Translations under genes and position numbers: made by a program
Notes under the pieces: generated by a model
Databases searched by the model: none
Told to the model about the DNA's origin: nothing
What the model saw: only the letters and a program-made list of their open reading frames with translations
Shown here: positions 17,611 to 26,460 of the stretch, in pieces
Layout of the letters: each line of letters opens with the position of its first letter
How positions within the stretch are numbered: the stretch's first letter is position 1
Assembly: GCA_016718565.1 (NCBI GenBank)
Contig: JADKCZ010000001.1
Location: 1,302,001 to 1,366,000, forward strand
Reading direction: 5' to 3'
DNA length: 64,000 bases
Origin: Anaeromyxobacter sp.
Lineage (GTDB): Bacteria > Myxococcota > Myxococcia > Myxococcales > Anaeromyxobacteraceae

Positions 17611-18099
17611 ATGAACGTCCGCGCGCTCGTCGCCCTCCTCGCACTCGCCGTCACCCCCGCCGCGCTGGCCCAGCTGCCCTCGGCGGCCGACCTGAAGGCC
17701 AAGGCCGACGCGGCCGGCGCCGGCGCCGCCGCCAAGGCCGACGCGGCCTCCACGCAGGCCGCCGCCGCCACGGACGCGGCCTCGGCCAAGGCGAGCGCGG
17801 CCGCCGGGTCGGCCGCCATGAAGACCGACGCCGTGGTCACCAAGGCGGTGGCCACCAAGCAGGCCGCCGCCGCCAAGGGCGCCGCCGCGGGCGGCGGCAC
17901 GGTGGAGCAGGTCAAGGGCAAGGCCAAGAACCTGGGCAAGAAGGGCGTGTCCAAGGTCGCCGGCAAGGCGCCTGCGGCGGTCCAGGCCAAGGTGCAGCAG
18001 CAGGGCGACGCCGCGGTGGTGAAGGGCGTGGACAAGGCGGCCGAGAAGATCACCGGCACGCCCACCCCGCCGCCGGCCGCGCCGGCCGTGACCAAGTAG
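17611..18099 (+). CDS. Secreted Ala/Lys-rich low-complexity protein
   Basis: A 162-residue product with a signal peptide (residues 1-20, 'MNVRALVALLALAVTPAALA', cleavage after ALA). The mature protein is mostly Ala, Lys, Asp and Val in loosely repeated 'AAAKADAAS' blocks, predicted helical and basic, ending in a Pro-rich tail. A strong Shine-Dalgarno (AAGGAG) precedes ATG 17611. No domain is recognised; composition resembles histone H1-like or coiled-coil envelope proteins, but a signal peptide argues for the periplasm. Confidence 0.7.
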   Translation: MNVRALVALLALAVTPAALAQLPSAADLKAKADAAGAGAAAKADAASTQAAAATDAASAKASAAAGSAAMKTDAVVTKAVATKQAAAAKGAAAGGGTVEQVKGKAKNLGKKGVSKVAGKAPAAVQAKVQQQGDAAVVKGVDKAAEKITGTPTPPPAAPAVTK

Positions 18100-18215
18100 C
18101 CGCGCTGCGACGCGCCCTCCGACCACGCCGGCTCCCGGCGCGCCGCGCCGAGGGCGCCGGGGCGAGGCGCCTGGCCTCGCCGGCCGCCCGCCTCCGGCCG
18201 CCCGCGCGGCCCGCC

Positions 18216-21200
18216 TCAGGGCCCGGCGGCCAGCGGCACCGGGACGCTGATCAGCGAGACCCCCTCGCCGCCGAGGTGGCGGGGCTGGTGCACGTCCACC
18301 CAGGTGAGGAGCTGCTGCGTCACGCCCGCGGCCGGGGGGGCCAGCGCCTGGTCCGGCGCCATGGCGTGGCTCGCCAGCAGGTCCCCGGTGGCCGGGTCCA
18401 CCGAGGTGGAAGCCAGGCCCGAGTAGGCCACCCGCAGCGGGGTCATGGCGGCGTCGAGCTCCATCACCACGAAGGACACGTCGAGCTGCCCGCCCTCCTC
18501 GGCGAGGAGCCAGTCGAGCCGGGGCAGGGAGGCCTGGAAGGCGTAGCGGCCGGCGCCGAGGGCGCCGAAGGTGGGCGCCACAGCGGCCTGCACCGCCGGG
18601 TCGAAGGCCCAGACCTCCGTGTACAGCACGCTGGAGTGCCCCGCCAGGTCCTCCGCCACCAGCCGCAGGGCGTTCGAGGCGCCGGCCACCAGGAAGGTGC
18701 CGAACAGGCCGGGGGGGAGCGCCGGGCCGGTCTCGGCGGGCCCCAGCTCCAGCCGCGCGAACGGGCTGGGGCCGAAGGGCGTCGAGGCGGTGGCCCCCGG
18801 CCCGTCGAGGCGCTCCACCGTGAGGCGCCACTGGTCGGCGGGCGCGCCGTCGGCGTCGGCGAGGTCGGCCGAGACCTGCAGGCTGGCCGGGAAGGGCGCC
18901 GGCACCTGGGTGAAGCCGACCTGGGCGGCCCGGAAAGCCGGGCCCGTGCCGGCGGTGCCCACCAGGAACGGCAGGGTGAGCGGGGCGCTGAGCGGCACGC
19001 CGTCGGCCGAGCGAAGGCCGGCCGCGCCGCCCGCCAGGACCACCCGGTAGACGCCGGGCTGATCGAAGGGCCGCAGCGGCTCGGGCGTCAGCACCAGGTG
19101 GGCCGACTCGAGCGGGCCTTCGCCCTGCACCACCAGCCCCTTGAGCGGGATCCAGCTGCCCAGCACCTGCTGCTCGGCGCGGAGGCCCCGCACCGGCCCG
19201 GTGTCGGAGAGGCCGGCGCGCACCACCGCGTCGGTGAAGCTGAGGGTGATGGGCGCCCACGGGGCCACTGGCGCGATCCCGCCGGTGGTGGCCGAGATGA
19301 GGAAGGGCGCCTGGCCGGGCCGGAGCGCCGCCACCGTGAAGGTCGCGGAGGTGGGCGGCAGCGGGTTTCCTGCCGGGCCGGCGGCCGGCCGCGCCACGTC
19401 GGTGAGCCCGGCCACCTCGACCGCGTAGTCGCCGGCGGCCAGCGCCCGGTCGGCGCGGAGGCGGACCAGCTCCGGCCGGCGCGGGTCCCAGGTTGGCGTC
19501 AGCGCCGCGGCGGTGAGGCCTCCCGACAGGGTGAAGCTGGCGCCGGCCAGGCCGCCCGGGTCGATGGGCTCGCTGAAGGCCAGGAGCAGCGGCTCCTCCG
19601 GGCGGAGGCGCCGCGCGGTCCCCGCGAGCCGGCCGCCGCCCAGGGCCACCAGCGCGGGCGGCTCGAGCTCGTCGCCGCCCGCCACCACCAGGCCGCGCTC
19701 CAGCGAGGCGCCGCCGCCGGCGCCGCTCACGAAGGTCCGCAGCAGGTAGCCGCGCCGGGCGCCCCAGGGCCCCACCGGGCAGCCCGCGCCGGCGGCGCTC
19801 GCCGCCGGGTCGAAGGACACGGCGTTGTCCACCCCGGGCGCCACCGAGGCCAGGGCCGCGCCGGAGCGGCAGCCGCCCACCTCGAAGCCCTCGCGCAGCT
19901 CGCCGCCCACGCCGGTGAGCGGCTGGTCGAACACCAGCCGCACCTGGTCGAGCGTTCCGGCCAGCCCGGCCGGCAGCGTGAAGCCCGGCGCCCCCGGCGC
20001 CGCCGGCAGCACGGTGACCAGGAGCGGGTCGAGGGCGTCCACCACCTCGACGCGCAGCAGGGCGGGCGGGGCCGGCGGGGCTGCCACGGTGAGCAGGGTG
20101 GGCATGGGGAAGGCGGCGTTGCCGGCCAGGTCGGTCAGGCCGGCCACGTCCCAGGCGTAGCTGGCGCCGGGCTCGAGGAGCTGGTCGGGCACGTACCAGG
20201 CCACCCGGCCGTCGAAGGACAGCCCGAGGCCGCCGTCCGGGTCCGGCGCCACCGGCCCGGGCGCCGGCAGCGTGCGGGCGAAGGTGAAGCCGGCCAGGCT
20301 GGCCGGGTCCAGCTGCTCGTCGAAGAGGGCCACGGCGCGGCTGGTGCGGGGGCAGGCCCCGCCGTCGCACACCGAGGCGGCGCGCAGCACGGTGGCGCCC
20401 GGCGGCAGGGCGTCGAAGCCGACCGCCACCACGACCTCCGCCGCCCGGTTGGGCTGCACGCCCGGGATGGCGAGATCGGTGTCGGTGGTGTCGGCGGCGC
20501 CGCCGAGCGTGAAGACCAGCGAGCGCAGCCCCACGTCGTCCTGCGCGGCCCGCAGGGACAGGACGTCCAGCGCCACCTCCACCTGGCCCGCCGCGGCGCG
20601 CGACACCGTGAAGTCGAGCCCCTCCAGGAGCGGCCGGCCCTGGTAGGTGATGGCCACGCCCACCGAGGCCTCGTCGAGGTCGCGGTCGACGAAGGCGAAG
20701 CGGGCGGGCGCGAGGGCGGCGGACGCCTCGGCCAGCGAGAGCAGGTCGCCGTCCAGCGGCGAGGAGGCGGCGGCCTGGAAGGCGGGTGGGGTGTTGTCCA
20801 CCGTGAGCAGCCCGCCCTGGCTGGCCCGGTTGCCGGCCAGGTCCACCGCGGTGGCCGTCACCAGGAGCGGCCCGTCGGCGCGGGCGCGGGTGTCGAGCGC
20901 CAGGTCGTAGGGGCCGGGGGCGAGCCGGGTGGTGAGGGCGCCGCCCACCTCGAACTCGACCCGCGCCACCGGGCTGTCCCCGGCGGTGGCGGTGGCCGAC
21001 ACCGTCACCAGGCCGCCCACCGGGCCGGCCGGCAGGGCCAGCGCCAGCGCCGGCGGCACGCCGGCGTGCACGTAGGTGAAGGGCGCCGAGCAGGCGGAGA
21101 GGTTGCCGGCCAGATCGGTGGCCCGCACCGTGACGCTGGTGGCGGCGTCGGCCGGCACGGTGGCCGTCAGCGAGAAGGTGCCGGCCGGGCCGGCGGCGCC

Positions 21201-24200
21201 GCTCGCCGCCACCGGGCCGGCGCAGGCGGCGTCGAGGTGCAGGCGCACCGTGGCCCCGGCCTCGGCGGTGCCGCCGAAGATGGGCGTGCGGCTGGCGCTC
21301 GGCGACGGGGGGGTGCTGCCGGCGATGACCGGCCGGGCCACGCTGGAGTCCTCCACGTAGACCAGCGGGGGCGAGCAGGCGCCCACGTTGCCGGCCGCGT
21401 CCCCGGCGCTGGCCGAGAAGGTGCGGGTGACGTCGTCGTCCACGCCGAGCTCCAGGCTCCAGGCGCCGGCGGCGTCGGCCGGCAGCGTGAAGGTGGGGTC
21501 GATGGCGCAGCCGGCGCCCAGGTGCAGCCGGACGGTGGCGCCGGGCTCGGAGAGGCCGGAGAGCGTGATGAGGTTCTGGTTGGCCGGGCCGGTGGGGCCG
21601 GCCAGGGTGGGCGCCGGCGGAGGCGTGGAGTCCTCCACGTAGGCGGCGCTGGCCGAGCAGGGGCCGAGGTTGCCGGCGGCGTCGCTGGCGCGGGCCGAGA
21701 AGCTGGTGGTGGTGTCGTCGGGCACCGCCACCTGGATGGACCAGAGCCCGGTGCCGGCGGTGGCCGTCATGGTGGCGACCGGGCCCCCGGCGCAGGCCGC
21801 CTGGAGGAAGACCGCCACCTGCGACCCCGGCTCGGCCAGGCCCGCCACCAGCGGGGCGTTGTCGTTGGCCGGGGACGGCGGGGCCACCGCCAGCGAGGGC
21901 GCGGCGGGCGCGGCGCTGTCCTCCAGGTAGGAGCGGGAGGTGTCGCACGGCGAGGCGTTGCCGGCGGCGTCGAGGGCCTCCACGCCGAAGGTGGTGCGTG
22001 TGTTGGCGGGCACGGTCACGGTGGTGGACCAGGCGCCGGTGGCGGGGTGGGCCTGGGTGGTGGCGGCCAGCACCGCCCCGGCGGCCGGGCTGCAGGAGCC
22101 GCCGCGGTAGAGGCGGACGGTGGCGCCGGCCTCGGCGGCGCCCGCCAGCAGGGGGACGGTGCCGTTGGCGGGCGAGGCGGGCAGCGGCTCCAGCACCGAG
22201 GGCTGCGCCGGCGGCGTGGAGTCCTCCAGGTAGGTGTGGTCGGCGGAGCAGGGGCCGGCGTTGCCGGCGCGGTCCAGCGCGGACACCGAGGTGGTGGTGG
22301 CCTGGTCGTCGAGGACGGTGAGGTCGAAGGCCCAGGCGCCGGCGGCGTCGGCGGTGACGGCGCCGGCCGGGGCGCCGGCGCAGGCGGCGGCGGGGTGCAC
22401 CCGGACGGTGGCGAACGGCTCGGTCACCCCGGTGAGCGGGAGGACGTTCTGGTTGGCGGGCCCGGCGGGGCCGGCCAGGGTGGGGGCGGCCGGGGCGGTC
22501 GAGTCCTCCTGGTAGGTGGCGCCGGCGGAGCAGGCGCCGGCGTTGCCGGCGGCGTCGCTGGCGCGGGCCGAGAAGGTGGTGGTGGAGTCGTCGGCCACCG
22601 CGGCCTGGACGCTCCAGGCGCCACCGGTGGCCGTCACGGTGGCGAGCGGCGCGCCGGCGCAGCCGGCCTGGGCGAAGAGCGCCACCGCCGCGCCGGCCTC
22701 GGCGGCGCCGGACAGGGCCGGCGCGTTGTCGTTGGCGGGGGAGGGTGGGGCCAGCGTCAGCGAGGGCGCGGCCGGCGGGGTGCTGTCCTCCAGGTAGGAG
22801 CGCGAGGTGTCGCACGGCGAGGTGTTGCCGGCGGCGTCCAGGGCCTCGACGCCGAAGGTGGTGAGCGCGTCGTCGGGCACCGGCGCCGGCGTGGTCCAGG
22901 CGCCGCTGGCCGGGTCGGCCGCCGCGGTGGCCACCAGCGCCGCGCCGGCCAGCGGGCTGCAGCCGCCGCCGGTGTAGACCCGCACGGTGGCGCCGGGCTC
23001 GGCCGCGCCGGAGAGCACCGGGGCGTTGTCGTTGGCCGGCGACGGCGCCACCGCGGCCACCGAGGGCCGCGCCGGGGCGGTGGAGTCCTCCAGGTAGCGG
23101 TGCTCGGCGGAGCAGGGGCCGGCGTTGCCCGCGGCGTCCACCGCCCGCGCCGAGGTGAGGGTGAGGGCGTCGTCCGGGACCGGCAGCGCGGCGGTCCAGG
23201 CGCCGCCGGCGTCGGCGGTCGCCGTGGCGGCCGGGGCGCCGGGGCAGGCGGCGCCGAGGTGCAGGTGGACCGTGGCGAACGGCTCGGCCAGGCCGGCCAG
23301 GGCGAGCAGGTTGGCGCTGGAAGGCCCGCTGGGGCCGCCCAGGGTGGCGGCGGGCGGCGGGGTGGAGTCCTCCACGTAGGTGGCGGCGGCCGAGCAGGCG
23401 CCCGGGTGGCCGGCGGCGTCGCTGGCGCGGGCCGAGAAGGTGGTGGTGGCGTCGTCCGCCACCGCGGCCTGGATCGACCAGGCCCCGTCGGGCCCGGCGG
23501 GCGCCGTGGCCAGGGGGGCGCCGGCGCAGCCGGCCTGGGCGAAGAGCGCCACCAGGGCCAGCGGCTCGGCCTGGCCCGAGAGGACCGGGGCGTTCTGGTT
23601 GGCCGGCGAGGCGGGCGAGGCGGTGAGCGACGGCGCAGCGGGCGCGGTGGAGTCCTCCAGGTAGGAGCGGCTCACGTCGCAGGCCGAGCGGTTGCCGGCG
23701 GCGTCCACGGCCTCGAGCCCGAAGGTGGTGAGCGCGTCGTCGGGCACGGCCACCGGCGTGGACCAGGCGCCGCCCTGGTCGGCGGCCACGGTGGCGGCCA
23801 GCGCCGCGCCGCCCGCCGCGTCGCAGCCGCCGCCGGTGTGGACGCGCACCGTGGCGCCGGGCTCGGCGGTGCCGGCCAGGAGCGGGGCGTTGTCGTCGGC
23901 GGGGGAGGCGGGGAGCAGCGCGGCCACCTCGGGTGCGGCCGGGGCCGTCGAGTCCTCCAGGAAGGCGTGCGGGGCGGAGCAGGGGCCGGGGTTGCCGGCC
24001 TGGTCCAGAGCGCGGGCCGACCAGGTGGTGAGCGCGTCGGGCGGCGCGGCCACCCCGGCAGCCCAGGCGCCGCCCACCGCCACGCCGGAGGCGACCGCAG
24101 CGCCGGCGCAGTCGGCGGCCTGGAAGACCTGCACCGTGGCGCCGGGCTCGGCGGCGCCGGAGAGGGACACCTGGTCGGCGTTGCCGGGGCCGGGGGGGCC

Positions 24201-24581
24201 GAGCAGGGTCGGCGCGCCGGGAGCGGTGGAGTCCTCCTGGTAGGCCACCGAGGTGGTGGAGCAGGGCGAGGCGCCGCCGGGGCCGGTGGCCCTGGCCCGC
24301 AGGACCAGGCTGGTGTCGTCGGCCACCGCGGCGACCACGGCGAAGGCGCCGTCGGCGGCCACCGTGCCGCTGCCCAGCGCCACCCCGGCGCAGGCGGCGT
24401 CGGCGAAGAGCTCGAGGGTGGCGCCGGCCGGTCCGGTGCCGGACACCACCGGCGCGTTCTGGTTGGCGGGCGAGGCCGGGGAGACGCCCAGGACCACCGG
24501 CATGGCGGCCGGCGGGGTCGAGGCGCCGCCGCCGCAGGCGGCCAGGGTGGAGAGGAGAGCCGCGACCGCGAGATGCCGCAT
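18216..24581 (-). CDS. Giant Ig-like repeat lipoprotein (2121 aa)
   Basis: The start is ATG 24581, giving a lipoprotein signal with a good lipobox, LAAC (Cys16), then CGGGAS. About 12 bacterial Ig-like domains of 95-97 residues follow, each ending in variants of 'C(S/D)xxxxYxEDSTxP'. From the second domain they run in three alternating subtypes (A-B-C) with a period of about 288-291 residues. The last 900 residues differ: further Ig-like and SbsA-type segments ('SADGVPLSAPLTLPF', 'LAGSATFTVAAL'-like strands). Each repeat has paired Cys residues suggesting disulfides. Likely a surface or adhesion protein; ligand unknown. It is transcribed alone. Confidence 0.88.
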   Translation of the reverse strand: MRHLAVAALLSTLAACGGGASTPPAAMPVVLGVSPASPANQNAPVVSGTGPAGATLELFADAACAGVALGSGTVAADGAFAVVAAVADDTSLVLRARATGPGGASPCSTTSVAYQEDSTAPGAPTLLGPPGPGNADQVSLSGAAEPGATVQVFQAADCAGAAVASGVAVGGAWAAGVAAPPDALTTWSARALDQAGNPGPCSAPHAFLEDSTAPAAPEVAALLPASPADDNAPLLAGTAEPGATVRVHTGGGCDAAGGAALAATVAADQGGAWSTPVAVPDDALTTFGLEAVDAAGNRSACDVSRSYLEDSTAPAAPSLTASPASPANQNAPVLSGQAEPLALVALFAQAGCAGAPLATAPAGPDGAWSIQAAVADDATTTFSARASDAAGHPGACSAAATYVEDSTPPPAATLGGPSGPSSANLLALAGLAEPFATVHLHLGAACPGAPAATATADAGGAWTAALPVPDDALTLTSARAVDAAGNAGPCSAEHRYLEDSTAPARPSVAAVAPSPANDNAPVLSGAAEPGATVRVYTGGGCSPLAGAALVATAAADPASGAWTTPAPVPDDALTTFGVEALDAAGNTSPCDTSRSYLEDSTPPAAPSLTLAPPSPANDNAPALSGAAEAGAAVALFAQAGCAGAPLATVTATGGAWSVQAAVADDSTTTFSARASDAAGNAGACSAGATYQEDSTAPAAPTLAGPAGPANQNVLPLTGVTEPFATVRVHPAAACAGAPAGAVTADAAGAWAFDLTVLDDQATTTSVSALDRAGNAGPCSADHTYLEDSTPPAQPSVLEPLPASPANGTVPLLAGAAEAGATVRLYRGGSCSPAAGAVLAATTQAHPATGAWSTTVTVPANTRTTFGVEALDAAGNASPCDTSRSYLEDSAAPAAPSLAVAPPSPANDNAPLVAGLAEPGSQVAVFLQAACAGGPVATMTATAGTGLWSIQVAVPDDTTTSFSARASDAAGNLGPCSASAAYVEDSTPPPAPTLAGPTGPANQNLITLSGLSEPGATVRLHLGAGCAIDPTFTLPADAAGAWSLELGVDDDVTRTFSASAGDAAGNVGACSPPLVYVEDSSVARPVIAGSTPPSPSASRTPIFGGTAEAGATVRLHLDAACAGPVAASGAAGPAGTFSLTATVPADAATSVTVRATDLAGNLSACSAPFTYVHAGVPPALALALPAGPVGGLVTVSATATAGDSPVARVEFEVGGALTTRLAPGPYDLALDTRARADGPLLVTATAVDLAGNRASQGGLLTVDNTPPAFQAAASSPLDGDLLSLAEASAALAPARFAFVDRDLDEASVGVAITYQGRPLLEGLDFTVSRAAAGQVEVALDVLSLRAAQDDVGLRSLVFTLGGAADTTDTDLAIPGVQPNRAAEVVVAVGFDALPPGATVLRAASVCDGGACPRTSRAVALFDEQLDPASLAGFTFARTLPAPGPVAPDPDGGLGLSFDGRVAWYVPDQLLEPGASYAWDVAGLTDLAGNAAFPMPTLLTVAAPPAPPALLRVEVVDALDPLLVTVLPAAPGAPGFTLPAGLAGTLDQVRLVFDQPLTGVGGELREGFEVGGCRSGAALASVAPGVDNAVSFDPAASAAGAGCPVGPWGARRGYLLRTFVSGAGGGASLERGLVVAGGDELEPPALVALGGGRLAGTARRLRPEEPLLLAFSEPIDPGGLAGASFTLSGGLTAAALTPTWDPRRPELVRLRADRALAAGDYAVEVAGLTDVARPAAGPAGNPLPPTSATFTVAALRPGQAPFLISATTGGIAPVAPWAPITLSFTDAVVRAGLSDTGPVRGLRAEQQVLGSWIPLKGLVVQGEGPLESAHLVLTPEPLRPFDQPGVYRVVLAGGAAGLRSADGVPLSAPLTLPFLVGTAGTGPAFRAAQVGFTQVPAPFPASLQVSADLADADGAPADQWRLTVERLDGPGATASTPFGPSPFARLELGPAETGPALPPGLFGTFLVAGASNALRLVAEDLAGHSSVLYTEVWAFDPAVQAAVAPTFGALGAGRYAFQASLPRLDWLLAEEGGQLDVSFVVMELDAAMTPLRVAYSGLASTSVDPATGDLLASHAMAPDQALAPPAAGVTQQLLTWVDVHQPRHLGGEGVSLISVPVPLAAGP

Positions 24582-24714
24582 GGTGAACCCCCGCAACAGG
24601 TGGCCGGCCCCTGCCGTGCCGGCCGGCCAGGGGCGCGATGGTAGCGCAGCGGCGGGCCGGGTGGGCCGGGTCGGGGGCCGGGGGCCGGGGGCCAAGGGCC
24701 AGCCGGGCGCGGAG

Positions 24715-24734
24715 CCTCCCCCTCACCGGGGAGG
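24715..24734. other. Stem-loop in the 24.6-24.8 kb intergenic region
   Basis: CCTCCCC (24715-24721) pairs with GGGGAGG (24728-24734) around a 6-base loop, next to a run of GGGGGCCG units at about 24670-24693 that could form G-rich structure. It lies between the divergent lipoprotein and hydrolase genes. Role unknown. Confidence 0.35.
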
Positions 24735-24830
24735 GGCGGGTCAGGTGGGGCGGTCCACTTCGCCGGGGAGGATGGGGCGCCGGCGCGCCCGCCGGCGGCG
24801 GGTCGGCCGGGAATGGGCTAGAGAGGTCGG

Positions 24831-25694
24831 GTGACCACCGGGGCGAGCGTGACGACGAGCGAGTGGAGCTGGAAGACCCAGGACGGCCTGGAGATGCTGG
24901 GGCGCGACTGGGCGCCCGGCGGCGCGACGCGCGGGCTGGTGGTGCTGGTGCACGGCTTCGACGAGCACACCGGGCGCTACGCCCACGTGGGCCAGGCGCT
25001 GGCCGCCGCCGGGTTCGCCGTGAGCGCCTACGACGTGCGGGGCCACGGCGCCTCGGGCGGGCCGCGGGTGGATGTGCCGGCCTACGAGGCGCTGCTCGAC
25101 GACCTCGGCACCTTCCTGGCGGCCGCCACCACCCGCCACCCGGGGCTGCCGCGCTTCCTCTACGGCCACAGCATGGGCGGCAACCAGGTGCTCACCTTCC
25201 TGTTGCGCCGCCGGCCCACCCTGGCCGGCGCGGTGGCCACCAGCCCGTGGCTGGAGCTGGCGGTGACGCCGCCGGCCTGGCAGCTGGCGCTGGCCGGTCT
25301 GGCTGCCAAGGTGGTGCCCGGGCTGGCGCTGCCCACCGGCCTCGACGCGTCCGGCATCTCGCGCGACCCGATGGTGGTGCGCGCCTACCAGGCGGACCCG
25401 TACGTGCGGGGCCGCATCACGCCGCGCCTGCTCACCGGCGTCCTGCAGGCCGGCCAGTGGGCCCTGGAGCACGCCGGCGCGCTGGGGGTGCCGCTCCTGC
25501 TCATGCACGGCGAGGCCGACCGGATCACCTCGCTCGACGCCAGCCGCCGCTTCGCGGCGCGGGCCGGCGGGCTGGTCACCCTCCGCACCTGGCCCGGCGC
25601 CTTCCACGAGCTGCACAACGAGCCGGAGCGGGCGGTGGTGCTGCAGGAGGTGGTGGCGTGGCTGGCGGCGAGGGTGGCGCAGGCGTCCGGGTAG
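24831..25694 (+). CDS. Alpha/beta hydrolase, monoacylglycerol lipase/lysophospholipase-like
   Basis: A 287-residue protein starting at GTG 24831. It shows the serine-hydrolase triad of the lysophospholipase L2/monoglyceride lipase branch: nucleophile Ser in 'YGHSMGGN' (about residue 113), Asp in 'MHGEADRIT' and His in 'FHELHNEPE', with the 'VLVHGFDEHTGRY' oxyanion region upstream. No signal peptide is present, so it should be cytoplasmic. The likely reaction is hydrolysis of monoacylglycerol or lysophospholipid esters; the substrate is inferred from family only. Confidence 0.9.
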   Translation: MTTGASVTTSEWSWKTQDGLEMLGRDWAPGGATRGLVVLVHGFDEHTGRYAHVGQALAAAGFAVSAYDVRGHGASGGPRVDVPAYEALLDDLGTFLAAATTRHPGLPRFLYGHSMGGNQVLTFLLRRRPTLAGAVATSPWLELAVTPPAWQLALAGLAAKVVPGLALPTGLDASGISRDPMVVRAYQADPYVRGRITPRLLTGVLQAGQWALEHAGALGVPLLLMHGEADRITSLDASRRFAARAGGLVTLRTWPGAFHELHNEPERAVVLQEVVAWLAARVAQASG

Positions 25695-25828
25695 GCCGGC
25701 GGCGCGCCCACCGGGGCCCACATGGCCGCACCTCGCGCCCCGGCCCGGGCGCCGGCCCCGCCGCAGTTCGCGTATGCTCACCCGACGCGCCGGCCACTCG
25801 GGCCGGACCCACCCACGCCGGAGGCCAC

Positions 25829-26353
25829 ATGCGCACGCTCAAGCTCGGTCTGCTCTCCCTCGCCCTGCTCGCCCTGCCGGGCGCCGCCCACGCCGGCGGC
25901 CTCCTCGCCGAGGTCTCGCTGGGCAGCGGCCTCCGCGCCGGCCTCGGCGACGTGGAGCGCATCCCCACCAACCTGGGCGTGGCGGTGGGCTACGGCTTCA
26001 CCGACATGCTCAAGCTCGAGATCGGCGCCTTCGCCAACCTGGGCGACGTGCAGGCCTCGGTGAGCGACAGCGGCGCCGACGGCTTCAACGTGGACCTGCG
26101 CGGCATGGTGGTGGTCTCGCCGCCGCTCTTCCCGCTCTACCTGCGCGGCATCGTCGGCCTGACCAACCTGAAGGACAACAGCGACCTGACCTACGGCGGC
26201 GCGCTGGGCCTGGGCTTCGGCCTCTTCGGCGTGGGGGCCTTCGTGGAGGCCGGCGCCATGCAGCGGAACTACCAGGTGACGGTGTCGCCCGGCCTCACCA
26301 CCTCCGAGAAGGGCTGGCAGGTCGAGGGGCGCGTCGGCGTGTCGATCGGCTGA
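25829..26353 (+). CDS. Outer-membrane beta-barrel-like protein
   Basis: A 174-residue product with a signal peptide (residues 1-22, ending AAHA) and a mature part of alternating hydrophobic strands rich in Gly and aromatic residues ('GVAVGYGFTDMLKLEIGAFANLG', 'GVGAFVEAG'), consistent with a small eight-stranded barrel. It has no further recognised domain. Start ATG 25829 is chosen because the signal peptide begins there. Confidence 0.72.
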   Translation: MRTLKLGLLSLALLALPGAAHAGGLLAEVSLGSGLRAGLGDVERIPTNLGVAVGYGFTDMLKLEIGAFANLGDVQASVSDSGADGFNVDLRGMVVVSPPLFPLYLRGIVGLTNLKDNSDLTYGGALGLGFGLFGVGAFVEAGAMQRNYQVTVSPGLTTSEKGWQVEGRVGVSIG

Positions 26354-26460
26354 TCGGCCCGCGCCAGCGCTCCACCGCGCCGCCGCGGCCCCCAGGGCCG
26401 TCGGCGGCGCGCGCACGTCGGCGTCCGTCCGGCGGCGGGAGGGGCCCGCGCTGCGGGCGC

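Noticed and set aside
17556..24644. A 2362-residue open frame on the plus strand opposite the Ig-like lipoprotein
   Set aside because: It is a shadow: His/Arg/Gly-rich composition without any domain, created by the high GC3 of the real minus-strand gene, whose frame has a signal peptide and clear Ig repeats.
24660..24700. Direct-repeat array at the GGGGGCCG run
   Set aside because: Units are 7-8 bp without spacers; this is a simple G-rich tract, not a CRISPR array.
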